A DNA stretch of 64,000 bases, from positions 7,228,924-7,292,923 of the forward strand of contig OY811971.1 in NCBI GenBank assembly GCA_963681505.1. Direction: 5' to 3'. This document shows positions 1 to 12,366 of this stretch, piece after piece. The translations under genes were made by a program, and so were the position numbers. This stretch comes from Eunapius fragilis. Lineage: Eukaryota; Porifera; Demospongiae; Spongillida; Spongillidae. Numbering within the stretch: position 1 is the first letter of the stretch; each line of letters starts with the position of its first letter. The notes beneath the pieces are model-generated. The model saw nothing but the letters and a program-made list of their open reading frames with translations. It ran no database searches and was not told the DNA's origin.

Positions 1-458
1 ATTAACTGTCCTTTTGTCCATTGCTTGTGTGCCCCACCCCTTACAGCCAACACCAGATATAGGTTGGAGTGTAGTTAATTCTTAGTGGTAGTTGTGCCAC
101 AACCGGACCCCTAAGGCTGTTCTGATATGAATTGCCACAGAGTCACTGAAAAAATCTGCCTGTGTAACCTAGCTCATGCCTCTACGGCACTGTAACTTGT
201 GTGCCTTTTAAAGATATCAATAACAACTTTAATCAATAACCATACAACTGTATAAATAAGTGTGTTAACAAGGCAATAAGAATGGAGCCACAGTTTCACA
301 ATGAAAATGTTCATATAATGACAGCTGCACAGGATTTCTCATTTCCTCATTGCCATAGTGGACGATAATCTATTGAATGAGAAGAAGAGGGTTAATGAAT
401 GGCCCGGCATATAACATGCACATTGTCAATGGGTTGGTTCCCAGTGGCAGGGCAACAT
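1..458. other. No gene recognised
   Basis: AT-rich sequence with no long reading frame, splice pattern or repeat that I can identify. It runs into a CA dinucleotide tract. Confidence 0.4.
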
Positions 459-459
459 G

Positions 460-547
<88 letters not shown>

Positions 548-553
548 ACACAC
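459..553. repeat. (CA)n microsatellite
   Basis: An almost pure CA run of about 90 bases. The short Thr-His reading frames that cross it are products of the repeat and not genes. Confidence 0.95.
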
Positions 554-743
554 AACACCAAGTAGGTCCAGTACAAACCAATGTGCAATGTCAAGCTGGA
601 GTGATTATGGGGGACATGCACACATCAGCATGTCTGCATTGCCACCGTATCCCCCTGGGCTTACAAGAGTACAGGGAATACTGTTATACATCAGATATTT
701 GGGTGATAAGCTTCTCTAGCAAGCTGTACATGTAATAAAAAAT

Positions 744-840
744 AGAGCCTCACAAATCCACAATCAGATAAAGGTACATATAGGCAGCTGGAACAAACAA
801 ATACACAACCACATATGTACGCTTTGGATATGAATATAAT
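744..840 (+). repeat. Direct repeat flanking minisatellite, copy 1
   Basis: About 95 bases, with the segments CCACAATCAGATAAAGGTAC and ACACAACCACATATGTAC, recur nearly identically at 2069-2177 in the same orientation. The 65/68-bp minisatellite lies between the copies, so the block may have arisen by a larger tandem duplication. Confidence 0.8.
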
Positions 841-952
841 ATTAACAAACAGTAGTTCCCTCAAAAGTACATCACACTCAGGGCTAGATCTGCTTGACCC
901 TGAAACACAGCTGACAAAAAAAGAACCCTGTGGGTGTGGTGAGGAGTGTGTG

Positions 953-1850
953 GATTGTCGGCTATGTTCCTTAACCCCTCCCACTCCTGGAAAATACACC
1001 ACACCCACAGGGGTCTTTTTAGTCGGCTATGTTACTTAACCCCTCACACCTTAACCAGAAAGTTCACCGCACCCACAGGGCTCTTTTTTGTCGGCTATGT
1101 TACTTAACCCCTCACAATCCTGGAAAATACACCACACCCACAGGGCTCTTTTTTGTCGGCTATGTTTCTTAACCCCTCACACCTTAACCAGAAAGTTCAC
1201 CGCACCCACAGGGCTCTTTTTTGTCGGCTATGTTACTTAACCCCTCACAATCCTGGAAAATTCACCACACCCACAGGGCTCTTTTTAGTCGGCTATGTTA
1301 CTTAACCCCTCACACCTTAACCAGAAAGTTCACCGCACCCACAGGACTCTTTTTTGTCGGCTATGTTCCTTAACCCCTCCCACTCCTGGAAAATACACCA
1401 CACCCACAGGGGTCTTTTTAGTCGACTATGTTACTTAACCCCTCACACCTTAACCAGAAAGTTCACCGCACCCACAGGGCTCTTTTTTGTCGGCTATGTT
1501 ACTTAACCCTTCACAATCCTGGAAAATGCACCACACCCACAGGGATCTTTTTAGTCGGCTATGTTACTTAACCCCTCACAATCCTGGAAAATACACCACA
1601 CCCACTGGAGTCTTTTTAGTCAGCTATGTTACTTAACCCCTCACACCTTAACCAGAAAGTTCACCACACCCACAGGGGTCTTTTTAGTCAGCTATGTTAC
1701 TTAACCCCTCACACCTTAACCAGAAAGTTCACCGCACCCACAGGGCTCTTTTTTGTCGGCTATGTTACTTAACCCCTCACAATCCTGGAAAATTCACCAC
1801 ACCCACAGGGCTCTTTTTAGTCCATTCCTTAACCAGAAAGCTCACCACAC
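953..1850 (+). repeat. Minisatellite with alternating 65- and 68-bp units
   Basis: The landmark GCTATGTT recurs at 961, 1026, 1094, 1159, 1227, 1292, 1360, 1425, 1493, 1558, 1623, 1691 and 1759. Steps of 65 and 68 alternate because two unit types exist: type A carries ATCCTGGAAAATACACCACA and type B carries CCTTAACCAGAAAGTTCACC. The dimer period is 133 bp. The alternation fails twice near the end, where A-A and then B-B neighbours occur. No coding function is visible. Confidence 0.9.
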
Positions 1851-2068
1851 ATCCTCTCCTACACTAAGCCCTTCAAAGGGGAGGAGGGGATGGGACATAC
1901 ACATACACATACACAGTACTTAGAGATAGAACTCACAACCAGAGCAACCTTGTTACAGGCCATCCACCATCCTGAAGAGAGCACAGGTGTCAGTATGATA
2001 TTTGGCTGGTCACAATAAGCTTCTCTTAATAGCTGGGAGATACCATGTACTTTATTTATCCCTGCAAT

Positions 2069-2177
2069 AAAAATAGAGACAAGTACAAGTATCCACAATC
2101 AGATAAAGGTACATGTAGGCAGCTGGAACAGACAAATACACAACCACATATGTACATAGGCATTGGATATGAACAAA
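2069..2177 (+). repeat. Direct repeat flanking minisatellite, copy 2
   Basis: Second copy of the block at 744-840. It is followed at once by CCAGGAAAAAGGGCTGGGAG and the long GT tract. Confidence 0.8.
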
Positions 2178-2204
2178 ACAACCCCAGGAAAAAGGGCTGG
2201 GAGA

Positions 2205-2338
<134 letters not shown>

Positions 2339-2339
2339 G

Positions 2340-3035
2340 TGTACAGACCACACCCAGGTATTAAAATGACCAGCGGCCCTTTCTGGGGTACAGGCCACAC
2401 CCAGACATTAAAACTACTAGAGAATCATTCTTGCCCAGACCAACTGCCCAGCATGCAGTTTGGGAGATTTAAACATTAACCCATTCTTGCCCATGGTACA
2501 GGCCACACCCAGGCAACTCAACTAGATAGATTTAACCCAATCTTTTCCAGGGTATAGACCACACCCACAACACACAACTGACTAGCAGCTTTAGATATTT
2601 AACTCCTTCTTGCCCAGGGCACAGACCAACTCAACCAGTTACATAAAGAGATTCATCCCACGAAAAAGAGCTGGGAGTATGCGTGTGTGTGTCTGTGTGT
2701 ATACACTGAAACACACACACACATATACACACATACACACACATACACACACACGTGCACATAGAGAGATTCTCCTAACATACATCCTAGGAAAAAGAGC
2801 CCACACACATACACACACATACACACACACACAGACACACATACTCACACATACTAGTACACACAACCCTGCTCAGGGTAAAGACCACGCCCAGATGACA
2901 TAAATGACTAGCGGCTAGAGGTATTTAACCCAGGGTACAGACCAACCCAACCGGTTAGTCCGCATCAGCTAAAGAGATTCTTAAAAGAGATTCTTCCTAA
3001 TATACACCCAGGAAAAAGAGCTGTGTGCGCGCGCG
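2340..3035 (+). repeat. Degenerate repeats: ACCACACCCAG blocks and microsatellite-tipped units
   Basis: Segments resembling 'GRCCACACCCAGRYATT' recur near 2345, 2393, 2502 and 2558. A second unit, AGGAAAAAGAGCTG preceded by an AGAGATTC-like box, recurs near 2650, 2770 and 2983 (and at 2180), each time running straight into a GT or CA/CG tract. No gene is visible. Confidence 0.6.
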
Positions 3036-3429
3036 TGGTGTACTTGTCATGCGCAATCATGTGAAGATATAGGAACGGACCGTTAACTTACGCAGTCGTA
3101 GAAAACAGGTTGACACATGCCGAGTGCATCTTCGTAGGCCGATGAAAGAAATTTTCAAACGTTTTGAACCAGACGAGCATTTAGAAAACGACACGCTCCT
3201 CCCACTCACACACGCACCAGCACCAGCATAACTTGTTCTATAAGGGCGCACCCACCATTGGCATGTTATTAATCATCATTAGCTCTAAATAAGATTATTA
3301 CGAAATTAACAAAAGTAATTAATTTTGTTGTTGATTCTTCTGCTCGCAAGATGAATGTGAAAAATAAAAGAATGCATTATTTATATTTTAAAAAATAATC
3401 CTACTGCGTTCATGTTAGAAAAAAATCAA

Positions 3430-3995
3430 ATACGTTACATGCGTTTTCGATGTACAGGCGTCTATGGATGTCCGAAATTGCTGGACATGCTGTCTGAAGT
3501 AATCTCTGTGGATGCTATCACAGCCTCACCCGTCCACCAAAGGATATACTGTCAAAGAAACTAGAGGACCCACCAGTTCTCATTGTTGTTGAAAGCATCA
3601 TCACCTGCTGACAACGCTCGGCTGCTCTCTGTGTCAGCACCTCATGCTGCATCCTGGCTACTGGTCACACCTCCTAGTCTTGACCTGAACTTTGAACACA
3701 ATGAACTGTAATTCTCCATCCAATGGTGGCTAGGGATGGAGATGGCTAGAGGCTCCTCATGTTCTTTGTACTCTGGCGCTACTACCTGTAAACAGGGTGG
3801 TGATGTTGTCACTGCATGGCCACAACCATCTGCGTAACGTGTATGTTGAGTTCTGCCATCGTGCCCATCTTCCAGGAGTGAGAGTAGAGTCAGGCAGTAC
3901 CATTACACCAGACCTAAGCCGTACCCAGCCAGCAGATGTACTTGTCCTCGATTGTGAGAGAGGGAATACATCCACTGGCCGGGCGGCTTAAGTCT
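3430..3995 (+). mobile_element. Non-LTR retroelement fragment, C-terminal endonuclease region
   Basis: Translated pieces in more than one frame read ADNARLLSVSAPHAASWLL, then QWWLG, CKQGGDVVT, HNHLRNVYVEFCHRAHLPG and RTQPADVLVLDCERG. In retroelements I know from corals and sponges this order is the C-terminal zinc knuckle followed by a restriction-like endonuclease with a P-x-D-V core. The frame changes several times, so this is a decayed tail. No upstream reverse-transcriptase domain is present. Confidence 0.7.
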
Positions 3996-3999
3996 GGTG

Positions 4000-6480
4000 T
4001 ACTGCCAAGATGGACATGGTGGCAGAACGCAGATGGTTGTACAACAATGGTTGTACAATTTTACAACGGTAGCAGATAAAAGGAGGGTGAGTGTTAACTA
4101 TGTAATTGCTGGTGTTAACAGCAAAGACAGTGTACAAATGAGCTGCAAACTCTTGGCAGGTACCTATATGAGCTCCTTGTTTTCTTTTCCCTAGCCTCCA
4201 CCAAGAAGCGGCCACACACTCTGCAACGCTCTTTGACTTTTGTTATGTGGTGCTCCATCCAAAGCAACACCTATTATTCATATAAACAAATGTCCTAGTT
4301 CTGAACATTGTATATATGCTCTCCCACGTGTGTTGTTGAGTGTTTTTAATCATGGATCCTGTTCTGTGGGTTAGTTCGATCGTACACCAAGCTTGAAGTA
4401 GACCCACCGAAGTTACATGGGCATAAATACTGGCTGCGTGTAACTATTAATCAAATCAGCTGCTCTTGCGCGTTGATACTTTTTTTTTTACTAGACTGGT
4501 AGGGTGTGTGCGGGAGCTATTTATTTGAGCGGAATTACTTAGAACATGTGGCTCGCCAAACAGACATGTATAATGCAAGGTACGAACATTACAGCTTTTG
4601 GCTTACATAGTATAGTCACATCAGACAAGAGTGTAACCTACCCGGCCACCCATACCTACACACCATCACATGTACACAGACCATCACCAACACACTATGA
4701 TGACATACCAGTACACCTCACACATGTGGATACTCAGCAGCAAAAATATGACCAAATGGCTGGATGTTATATTTTTACATGTACAGGCATCTGTATTGCT
4801 ACACACTCAACAGGTCAGTTTTTATAAAGTGGGAAGGAAAAGTTTACATAATCACCCACAACTACCTATATACATAGTTCTTATCTAAAAGACCAAGCCT
4901 CCTGTCTGCTTTCAGCAAGTCCATCAATACCAGCAACTATCCACATTCACACATACAGTTCTTACACCACCAAATACAAATGCCAAGCACACCACAAATC
5001 TACATGCATGCATCACATGAAGTCTGCAGAGAATTGTAGCTACTTGATGACCACACAAAGGCCGCAATGTCCCTTCTATATGAGTTGTTGCTGAAGCTTT
5101 TTGTCATGCTGGCTGTATCACATTGACCATACAGCCATCTAGGGAGCATTTCATGTGGAGTAGGAAAAATAAATAAAAAGAACTGTTAGTGTTCTTAGCC
5201 TATCCTGTTGATCACTACCCCTTTATGTTGGGCAGATGACCTCTGATAGGGGTAGGCTAAGAACACATGTAAGGCAGAATTATGGGTACATGTATGAAGG
5301 GAACTGCATATGGGAAAGTTTCCGAGAAAAGGGACCTAGCGTGTATTATAAAATAGCATAATAAAAATGCACCACGTTTGAAATGCTATAACTTCCGAAC
5401 GGTCAACGCTACCGTCTTCCTATTTTCAGCACTTCATAATACACCATTTCTCTATGATAAAATACATTTTGGGATCTTGAACATGCTCCATGCCAGTGTC
5501 GCGATGTCCGATACCCCTTGGGGTTCAAACTCCCCAAATCTTTCGGCAGGAAATCTCAATTCATTTCAAAATTGATTTATACGTAGAGGGATCCTGTGCC
5601 TATCGATTTGTCCTGTTCGTTAATTTTTACATTACCCGTTACAAAAATATTGCTTTGCAAAGTACGAACATATTTCCCGCTCGATTCGCGCCATTCTATG
5701 GCCAGAGACAGCATGAATATTAAACTCTTCCTGGCCTGTTGATAACCTATTACCACGCCTACAAGACCCTATTGCGTGATGGCGTTGCACATCGATCGTT
5801 GATTTGCTGTACAGCATACGGTAAGTTAAGATTGTCAACGTTCTTCGATGTAGGCACAGATAAGGCAGCATGGTGCCGTATAACACGAGTGGAGACGAGC
5901 CGACTCGTTAATTTGGTTGCAACGGTTAGGCCGGTACGATATTCAGGTCGAGGACGAGGACGGCGTGCATGGTTGAGAGCGTTGATGCTGATGACGATGG
6001 TAATAATGGCAATTTCGATGGTTATGATTGACGACAACGATGTTGACAAGAAATTTGATGACGGCGAGTCCAAGGTGAAGTGATAGTGGTAATGAAGGTG
6101 TTAATTGTAATGGAAGTTATGATAATGATGATGATGATGATGGTAGTGGTGGTGGTGGCTCAGGTGTGCGTTAAACCCGTCCAGCTGAATGTCTACCTCA
6201 CTAGAGAAGGTTACTGCAAAACAGCTGCTCAATGAAGTACGGTGATATGCTCACATTATAGATTGGCCAAGAAAACCAGAATGGTGCTGAGACAAGGGCA
6301 AAGGTCCTCATCTTGGCTTACACGTCCTTGTGAACTTTTGCACACACATGCATTGTTACTAGTACACCATTGTATGGCGTATTCCTGTACAAACACACAC
6401 ACATGCACATACATATCTTCACCCATATACACAAGCATTTTGTTCCATTTAACTCCTTGTATGTAATCTGTACCCCACTA
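4000..6480. other. No gene recognised
   Basis: AT-rich sequence with scattered short frames. It holds an imperfect hairpin near 5187-5266 (arms around TGTTCTTAGCCTA) and a GAT/GGT triplet run near 6121-6160. No exon could be supported. Confidence 0.4.
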
Positions 6481-6483
6481 CTC

Positions 6484-6805
6484 TAGACAGCCATGCAGTG
6501 GACACTACTGTAGGCAGCTGTGGAGTGGACACTACTGTAGACAGCTATGCAGTGGACACTACTGTAGACAGCTGTGGAGTGGACAAAACTGTAGACAGCT
6601 ATGCAGTGGACACTACTGTAGACAGCTGTGGAGTGGACACTACTGTAGACAGCTATGCAGTGGACACTACTGTAGACAGCTGTGGAGTGGACACTACTGT
6701 AGACAGCTGTGGAGTGGACACTACTGTAGACAGCCATGCAGTGGACACTACTGTAGATAGCTGTGGAGTGAACACTACTGTAGACAGCTGTAGAGTGGAC
6801 AGCTG
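6484..6805 (+). repeat. 27-bp tandem repeat array, left arm
   Basis: About 12 units. 27 is a multiple of three, so every frame stays open, giving VDTTVDSCG-type frames on the plus strand and YSSVHSTAV on the minus strand. These are not genes. Confidence 0.9.
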
Positions 6806-7887
6806 AATTCCATAGCTGTTTGGCGTGGGTCCACTTTAGTATGGCAAGTGTACAGTGCAGTAGACATATGATGTGTAGACTCTATGGCAGATACATGTAG
6901 CTGTCCTGGAGCAGACAGACAGCTTTGGAGTATGCACTACAGTCAACAACTGTGGAGTGGTCAATGGAGCAGACAGCCACAAAGGAGACCTTACTGCAGG
7001 CTATGGAGTGATTTACTATAACAGACAACTCTAATGTCAGACGAGCTAAATGCAGCAGACAGTTGTGAAAGGGACCCACCCCAGACCGTGTTATATATAC
7101 TAGTAGGTATATTTCAAGCAGATTACCCGAACACCTTTATGAACTGTAATTCCTGCTGTACATGCTTGTTCGTATCATGTGTGTAAAGTACATACCTCTG
7201 GAGGTTTCAAAACGTGCCTGGGCCTTGCATTCTGAGAACATTTCCCACCTATATAAACCTTACCACGGGCCCTGACCAACCCAAATCAGTAAGAGATAGG
7301 GCTAGTAATGATAATCACAATTCAAGCGTCTGTACCTCAAGTAATGAATATTGTTACTGGCTATCATATTGAATTTAGAAGGTCGGGCATTAGGAAAGAG
7401 CTCAGGTTGCATTGACTTGACTCAACAGCCATAGGATACTAGTAAGGTTAAACAAAGGTGTTCAAGTGATCTTTAAGAAATAGCAACTCATGATCATTTC
7501 TCTGCTTGAACCCACTCCCCTCAAGATCACCTCAAAACAATAGGTAAACCCTTACCACCGTCCTAACACTGTTGTGTGAAGTATACAACTGCAGTTCCTG
7601 TACATGTACAAGTACGTACAGCAATCCAGTTGTATCAGGTCAGCGTTCAACCTTACCAATCAGTAGTGAGACCTAGTAGTGATATTCATTGCTTAAAACA
7701 CCCGCTTGAGTTGTAAATATCATTACTAGCCCTATCTCTAACTGATTTGGGTTGGTCAGGGCCCGTGGTACAGTTTACATACGTAGGAAATGTTTTCAGG
7801 ATGCAAGGCCCAGGCACGTCACGTTTTGTAACTTCTAGAGGTACATATTTTAAAATGTAACTGAACAAGCATGTACAGCAGGATAAT

Positions 7888-8550
7888 AGCGTCCACTCCA
7901 CAGCTGTCTACAGTAGCGTCCACTCCACAGCTGTCTACAGTAGCGTCCACTCCACAGCTGTCGACTGTAGTGTCCCCTCCGCGGCTATCTATACAGTAGT
8001 GTCCACTCTACAGCTGTCTAGAGTAGTGTTCACTCCACAGCTATCTACAGTAGTGTCCACTGCATGGCTGTCTACAGTAGTGTCCACTCCCCAGCTGTCT
8101 ACAGAAGTTTCCACTCCACAGCTGTCTATAGTAGTGTCCACTCCACAGCTGTCTCCACTCTACAGCTGTCTACAGTAGTGTCCACTCCCCAGCTATCTAC
8201 AGTGGTGTCCACTCCACAGCTATCTACAGTAGTGTCCACTCCACAGCTGTCTACAGTAGTGTCCACTCCTCAGCTGTCTACAGTAGTGTCCACTGCATGG
8301 TTGTCTACAGTAGTGTCCACTGCATAGCTGTCGACAGTAGTGTCCACTCCACAGCTGTCTACAGTAGTGTCCACTCCACAGCTATCTACAGTAGTGTCCA
8401 CTCCACAGCTGTCTATTGTAGTGTCCACTCCACAGCTGTGTCCACTCTACAGCTGTCTACAGTAGTGTCCATTCCCCAGCTATCTACAGTGGTGTCCACT
8501 CCACAGCTATCTACAGTAGTGTCCACTCCACAGCTGTCTACATTATAGCT
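7888..8550 (-). repeat. 27-bp tandem repeat array, right arm (inverted)
   Basis: About 24 units in the reverse orientation to 6484-6805, with a few shortened units. The array stops within 15 bases of the 3' splice site of the Death-domain exon. Confidence 0.9.
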
Positions 8551-8563
8551 GTTTTATCCACAG

Positions 8564-8829
8564 GTAAAATACTAGATGAAGATATAAAACGAATTGCAGG
8601 GCATCTGCCACAGTGGCAAATTGTGGCACAGAATCTTGAAATGGGAGATGCAGAGATAAGAGATATTGAGAACAATTGTAAAGGAGCTGAAGATCAAAGG
8701 ATGTCATTTCTGAGAAGATGGACGGCGAAGGAAGGAAAGTATGCCACCTATAAATCGCTGAGCAAGGTACTGAAGTCGCTGGGGGAGCAAGGAGCTGCTG
8801 ACCAATTACGTGAAATTGCTCGACCATGA
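8564..8829 (+). CDS. Death-domain protein, last exon
   Basis: The acceptor GTTTTATCCACAG ends at 8563 and the exon opens in phase 1, reading KILDEDIKRIAGHLPQWQ and on to a TGA at 8827-8829 (87 residues). Death-domain features are the Trp of LPQW, the helix IVAQNLEMGDAEIRDIE, the spaced L-R-R-W, the AT(Y)KSLSKVLKSLG helix and a final GAADQLREIA. Death domains form six-helix bundles that assemble apoptosis and immune signalling complexes. The domain fills nearly the whole exon and ends the protein; upstream exons are not in the window or cannot be seen through the 27-bp repeats. Domain call is good, gene identity unknown. Confidence 0.82.
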
Positions 8830-9050
8830 AGCTAGATAGAACAAAAGTGGAACATTTTTAAAAAGAGTATAGTTATAGCATCAACTGATCCTTTAGTTTA
8901 ATATGAATTCGAGGAACATTTTCCCATTTGTATTTCAATCTAAAAATAAACTAGTACTACGGCTATTTACATGATGAAATCAATTAAGAGGCAGGGCTCT
9001 GAACGACGGAAAATAACATTGCGTCCGTTAATTAGGTCTAGCTCATAATA

Positions 9051-9345
9051 AACAAGTGAAGAAAAACATTCTCTAACCTAACGAGAAAGTTGGTGGGATA
9101 TAGGAATTGGAGGCAAAGGTGGTGTAAAAAGGAGAACAAGGTTTTGAGAAAAGGGTAAATGAGACAAAAATTCTATATTTAGCACTTCTTTTGGTTCTGT
9201 TACATTTACACGTGCAAAATATAGGATTTTTGTCTCATTTACTCTTTTCTCAAAACCTTGTTCTCCTCCTTTTTACACCACCTTTGCCTCCAATTCCTAT
9301 ATCCCACCATCTTTCTCGTTAGAGAATGTTTTTCTTTACTTGTTT
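9051..9345. mobile_element. Hairpin MITE, complete
   Basis: Two arms of about 125 bases are inverted copies: GTTGGTGGGATATAGGAATT, GGTGTAAAAAGGAGAACAAG and TTTTGAGAAAAGGGTAAATG on the left return complemented on the right. The ends are AAACAAGTGAAG and its complement. There is no coding capacity. Four relatives occur at 10695, 21756, 22338 and 27979. Confidence 0.85.
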
Positions 9346-10060
9346 CCTCTATTTTTTAATTATCATTTTTTATCGATTATTAATAGTGGCAAGTGCCCCC
9401 CCCCCCCCCCCCCCCCCCCCCTCTTCGCTTCAATTATAAGCTGGCTCGAGTTAATGTTTCGCATGTAGACGCGGAGTTACCCTGTGCGAGTGCATCGACA
9501 ACAGTATCGGAGGAACAAGAATGCAGCGGAGTTCTAGCCGTCACATTACAGTCCATAAATCGGAACCTACGCGAGTAGGTTCCATATAGGAATCCTACAG
9601 TATCATGACTGTCATTATAAAAACGTCACTCACGTCTAGCGGGACATTTAAGAATCGGGTCACTTCGCTCTTAGTGGCAATGGAGCGATATCAAAAAGGA
9701 TAATATTTCTGCGCTGTATCTGTGTCATAAGACGGTGTACTTTTAGAGAACGAAAATACTCGTCCCCATCGTCCGTACCCAGTCCCACCTAAAATTTCTC
9801 CTCCGTCGGCTTCTTATTCTTCTTCCTTCCGGAGAGTATAACTCACGACAGGAACGTTTGTAAAGCACGCCAAGTGTACCAATCGCTTCAGGATGCGTCC
9901 GCAGGTTATCTTTGGGGGTCCGTTAGACGCCTAACCGATCGGGCAATTAAATAAAGTGAGTAGTTCTTATTTGGCGTTGATCTACAAATAGCGCATTACA
10001 TCACTAGGTACATTACGCAGCCAATATAAAATAACCAGCCGTTATTAAATTCGTTGGTTT
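9346..10060. other. Poly-C tract and unassigned sequence
   Basis: A run of about 27 C residues at 9394-9421 creates a spurious proline frame. The rest to 10060 shows no supported gene. Confidence 0.5.
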
Positions 10061-10064
10061 TCCC

Positions 10065-10319
10065 ATGCAATCTAACACTTGGGCTAAAAAAATGAAACGA
10101 GCGGAATACCTCCAAACCAAAGACGAAGTGTTAGAAATAAAGTCATCGCAAGAGTGTAAAGCTAAAGCCCGTGCGCGCTATTTAGCAAATCCTGGGAAAA
10201 GGAAGGCCTCTGTTCGCGACAGCTACAAGGCAAATCCTGAGAAAAAGAAGGCCTCTGTTCAAAACGACCACCCAAAGGTACATTACGGCATCGATAAATG
10301 TTGGATCGATAAATTATGA
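10065..10319 (+). CDS. Lysine-rich repeat protein fragment, probably transposon-derived
   Basis: An 84-residue frame with a repeated ANPGKRKASVRDSYK / ANPEKKKASVQND unit. I recall long proteins in sponges and cnidarians with dozens of Y-x-A-(N/D)-P-E-K-K-K-A-S units at their N-terminus, usually on mobile elements; that link is memory, not shown here. A second short relative lies at 21451-21642. The frame ends soon after two units, so it is a remnant or first exon. Confidence 0.4.
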   Translation: MQSNTWAKKMKRAEYLQTKDEVLEIKSSQECKAKARARYLANPGKRKASVRDSYKANPEKKKASVQNDHPKVHYGIDKCWIDKL

Positions 10320-10694
10320 GCATGCATGGTATATTGCTAAAATGGAAGGAATAGATTAGTTACAGCGGTAGAGATACTGCGTCTCTCCGTTTTATAGTAA
10401 TGTGCGCTGTTTGAAATGTGTGTATAACGCCAAAGTTGCTTACGTCAATTTGGTCATGTATTGTGTAGAGTACATTTATCCTTTTTATTATATGGCTTCG
10501 CTTTTAACATTTATCAATCCTTTGCTCCTCAATGGAGATAGTCTGGGGACTAGTGTAATATTTGGTACACACCTCAACAGAATTGCAGATTCTAATATAA
10601 ACCTGTCATCATCGCGCAAGTTGACGTTTATGCTACCTGATTCTATGCGTTTCAAGAACTAAATACAATACCAAATCCACCAGAAAAATTTAGG

Positions 10695-10878
10695 AAACAA
10701 GTATTAAAAACATTCTCTACACGAGAAGGTTGGTGGTATATAGGAATCAAAGGTGATGGTGGTGTAAAAAGCAAGGGAACAAGGCTTCTGATTGAAAAGG
10801 AATAATGAAATAGACCTATATTAGCACGCACATTTAAATATGACAACATGCTGCTAATATAGGTCTATTTTATTTCTC
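10695..10878. mobile_element. Hairpin MITE, truncated by Gypsy fossil
   Basis: Same family as 9051-9345: AAACAAGTATTAAAAACATT, GTTGGTGGTATATAGGAAT, GGTGTAAAAAGCAAGG. After the loop the right arm starts (CTAATATAGGTCTATT) but stops at about 10878, where retroelement sequence begins. Confidence 0.75.
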
Positions 10879-12366
10879 CCCAGTCGAAGCGCGAAATGCA
10901 ACAATTTATGGGTCTGGCTAACTACTATCGGAAATTCGTCAAGAATTTTGCTGCCATCGCGAAACCATTACATCGTGACGTCTCACGAAGAAGAATACTG
11001 ACTTTAAGTGGACTGTCGAGTGTCAGCATGCCTTTGACGCGTTACGTTACGTGCATGCTTGATTTCTCCCCCTGTGCTCTCTTACCCAGATTATAGCCGG
11101 CGGTTTGTTCTCGACACTGATGCCAGTGATATTGGCATTGGAGCGGTCCTCTCACAGGTTGATGCCACTGGGTCCGAGGTAGTGATTGCATATGCCAGTC
11201 GTACGCTGAGTCGTCCAGAACAGCGTTATTGTGTAACCAGAAAGGAGTTGCTAGCGGCCGTCGAGTTTATCCACCACTTTCGGCAGTACCTACTGGGAAG
11301 GGAGTTTACCCTTAGGACCGATCACAGTTCATTAGTTTGGCTGCGTAACTTCAAAGAACCCGAAGGCTAATTAGCCCGCTGGCTAGAAAAATTACAGGAG
11401 TATAGCTTTTCGGTTGTACACCGTCAAGGCATTAAGCTCGGTAATGCAAATGCCCTATCACGTGTCCCCTGTCGCCAGTGCGGTAGAGAAAGTCATGAAA
11501 CAACACCCAAAGAAGATATCATTGAAGGAAGCGTGACGTCATTACCCTGCACATCCTATACTCCTCAATGGATGCGCCAGCAACAGTTAGACGACTGTTC
11601 AATTCGGCCAGTGTATCAAGCTCTGGAGTCCAAACTGATGGTGTCAGCAGATGAAGTCAGGCCATGGAGCCGTGAGAGCCGCTTACTATGGCAACAGCAT
11701 ACATCGTTGTATCTGAAGGATGGCGTATTGTGGAGGAGGGCACAAGGCGGTGGTGAGGGAAAGTTGCAGCTCGTTGTGCCTGCTAAGCTGAGGCAGGACA
11801 TTCTGCATGAAGGGGCTTTGTCTGCACATTTAGGGGAGGAGAAAATGAGGAATCTACTAAAGGAGAGGTTTTATTGGCCAAGTTGTGCAGATGACGTAAG
11901 TGAGTGGTGCTCATGTTGTGCTGTTCCAGAAAGACCCACGCCCCCAAAAGAAGAGCAGGTTTGCAAACACTACAGGTAGGGTATCCACTGCAAATGGTTT
12001 GCGTGGATATATTGGGGCCCCTGCCAGAGACTGAGACTGGGAGCAGATACGTGCTGGTAGCAGTAGATCACTTCACGAAATGGGCAGAGGCGTACGAAAT
12101 ACCCAATCAGGAAGCAGCAACAGTGGCCCGTAAATTAGTGGACGAAATGTTTTGTCGATTCTCACCACCGGAGCAATTACATAGCGACCAGGGCAGACAG
12201 TTCGAATCTGAGCTGGTGATAAAAGTGCATGTGCAAACTGCTGGAGATTAGGAAGACCCACACCACTCCATATCATCCGCAGCGCAACGGAATTGTGGAA
12301 CGCTTCAACCGCACACTTTTGGGCATGTTGGCCACTACCGTGCATAGGCGGCCCCAGGGGGGGGCC

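Larger units (their letters stand above)
6484..8550. mobile_element. Foldback-like element with inverted minisatellite arms
   Basis: A 27-bp unit, GACAGCTGTGGAGTGGACAC plus TACTGTA, is arrayed about 12 times in one orientation (6484-6805) and about 24 times in the opposite orientation (7888-8550). Inside the arrays, 7150-7330 and 7700-7886 are also inverted copies (for example CCTGGGCCTTGCAT, GACCAACCCAAATCAGT and TAGGGCTAGTAATGATA on one arm, complement on the other). About 370 bases of unique spacer separate the arms. Drosophila FB elements have long terminal inverted repeats built of tandem repeats; the likeness here is structural only. No transposase ORF is seen. Confidence 0.65.

Noticed and set aside
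377-735. Thr-His frames over the CA tract
   Set aside because: Dinucleotide repeat translated in all frames; no coding signal.
3057-3251. Possible plus-strand terminal exon (ERTVNLRSRRKQVDTCRV)
   Set aside because: About 50 codons after an AG with no recognised domain and an open opposite strand; not enough support.
6483-8548. Repeat proteins VDTTVDSCG / YSSVHSTAV
   Set aside because: The 27-bp unit is a multiple of three, so all frames stay open; no start context or flanking exons.
6484-8550. CRISPR-like array
   Set aside because: Units are contiguous without unique spacers and the genome is eukaryotic.
9393-9578. Proline-rich ORF
   Set aside because: Created by a poly-C run.
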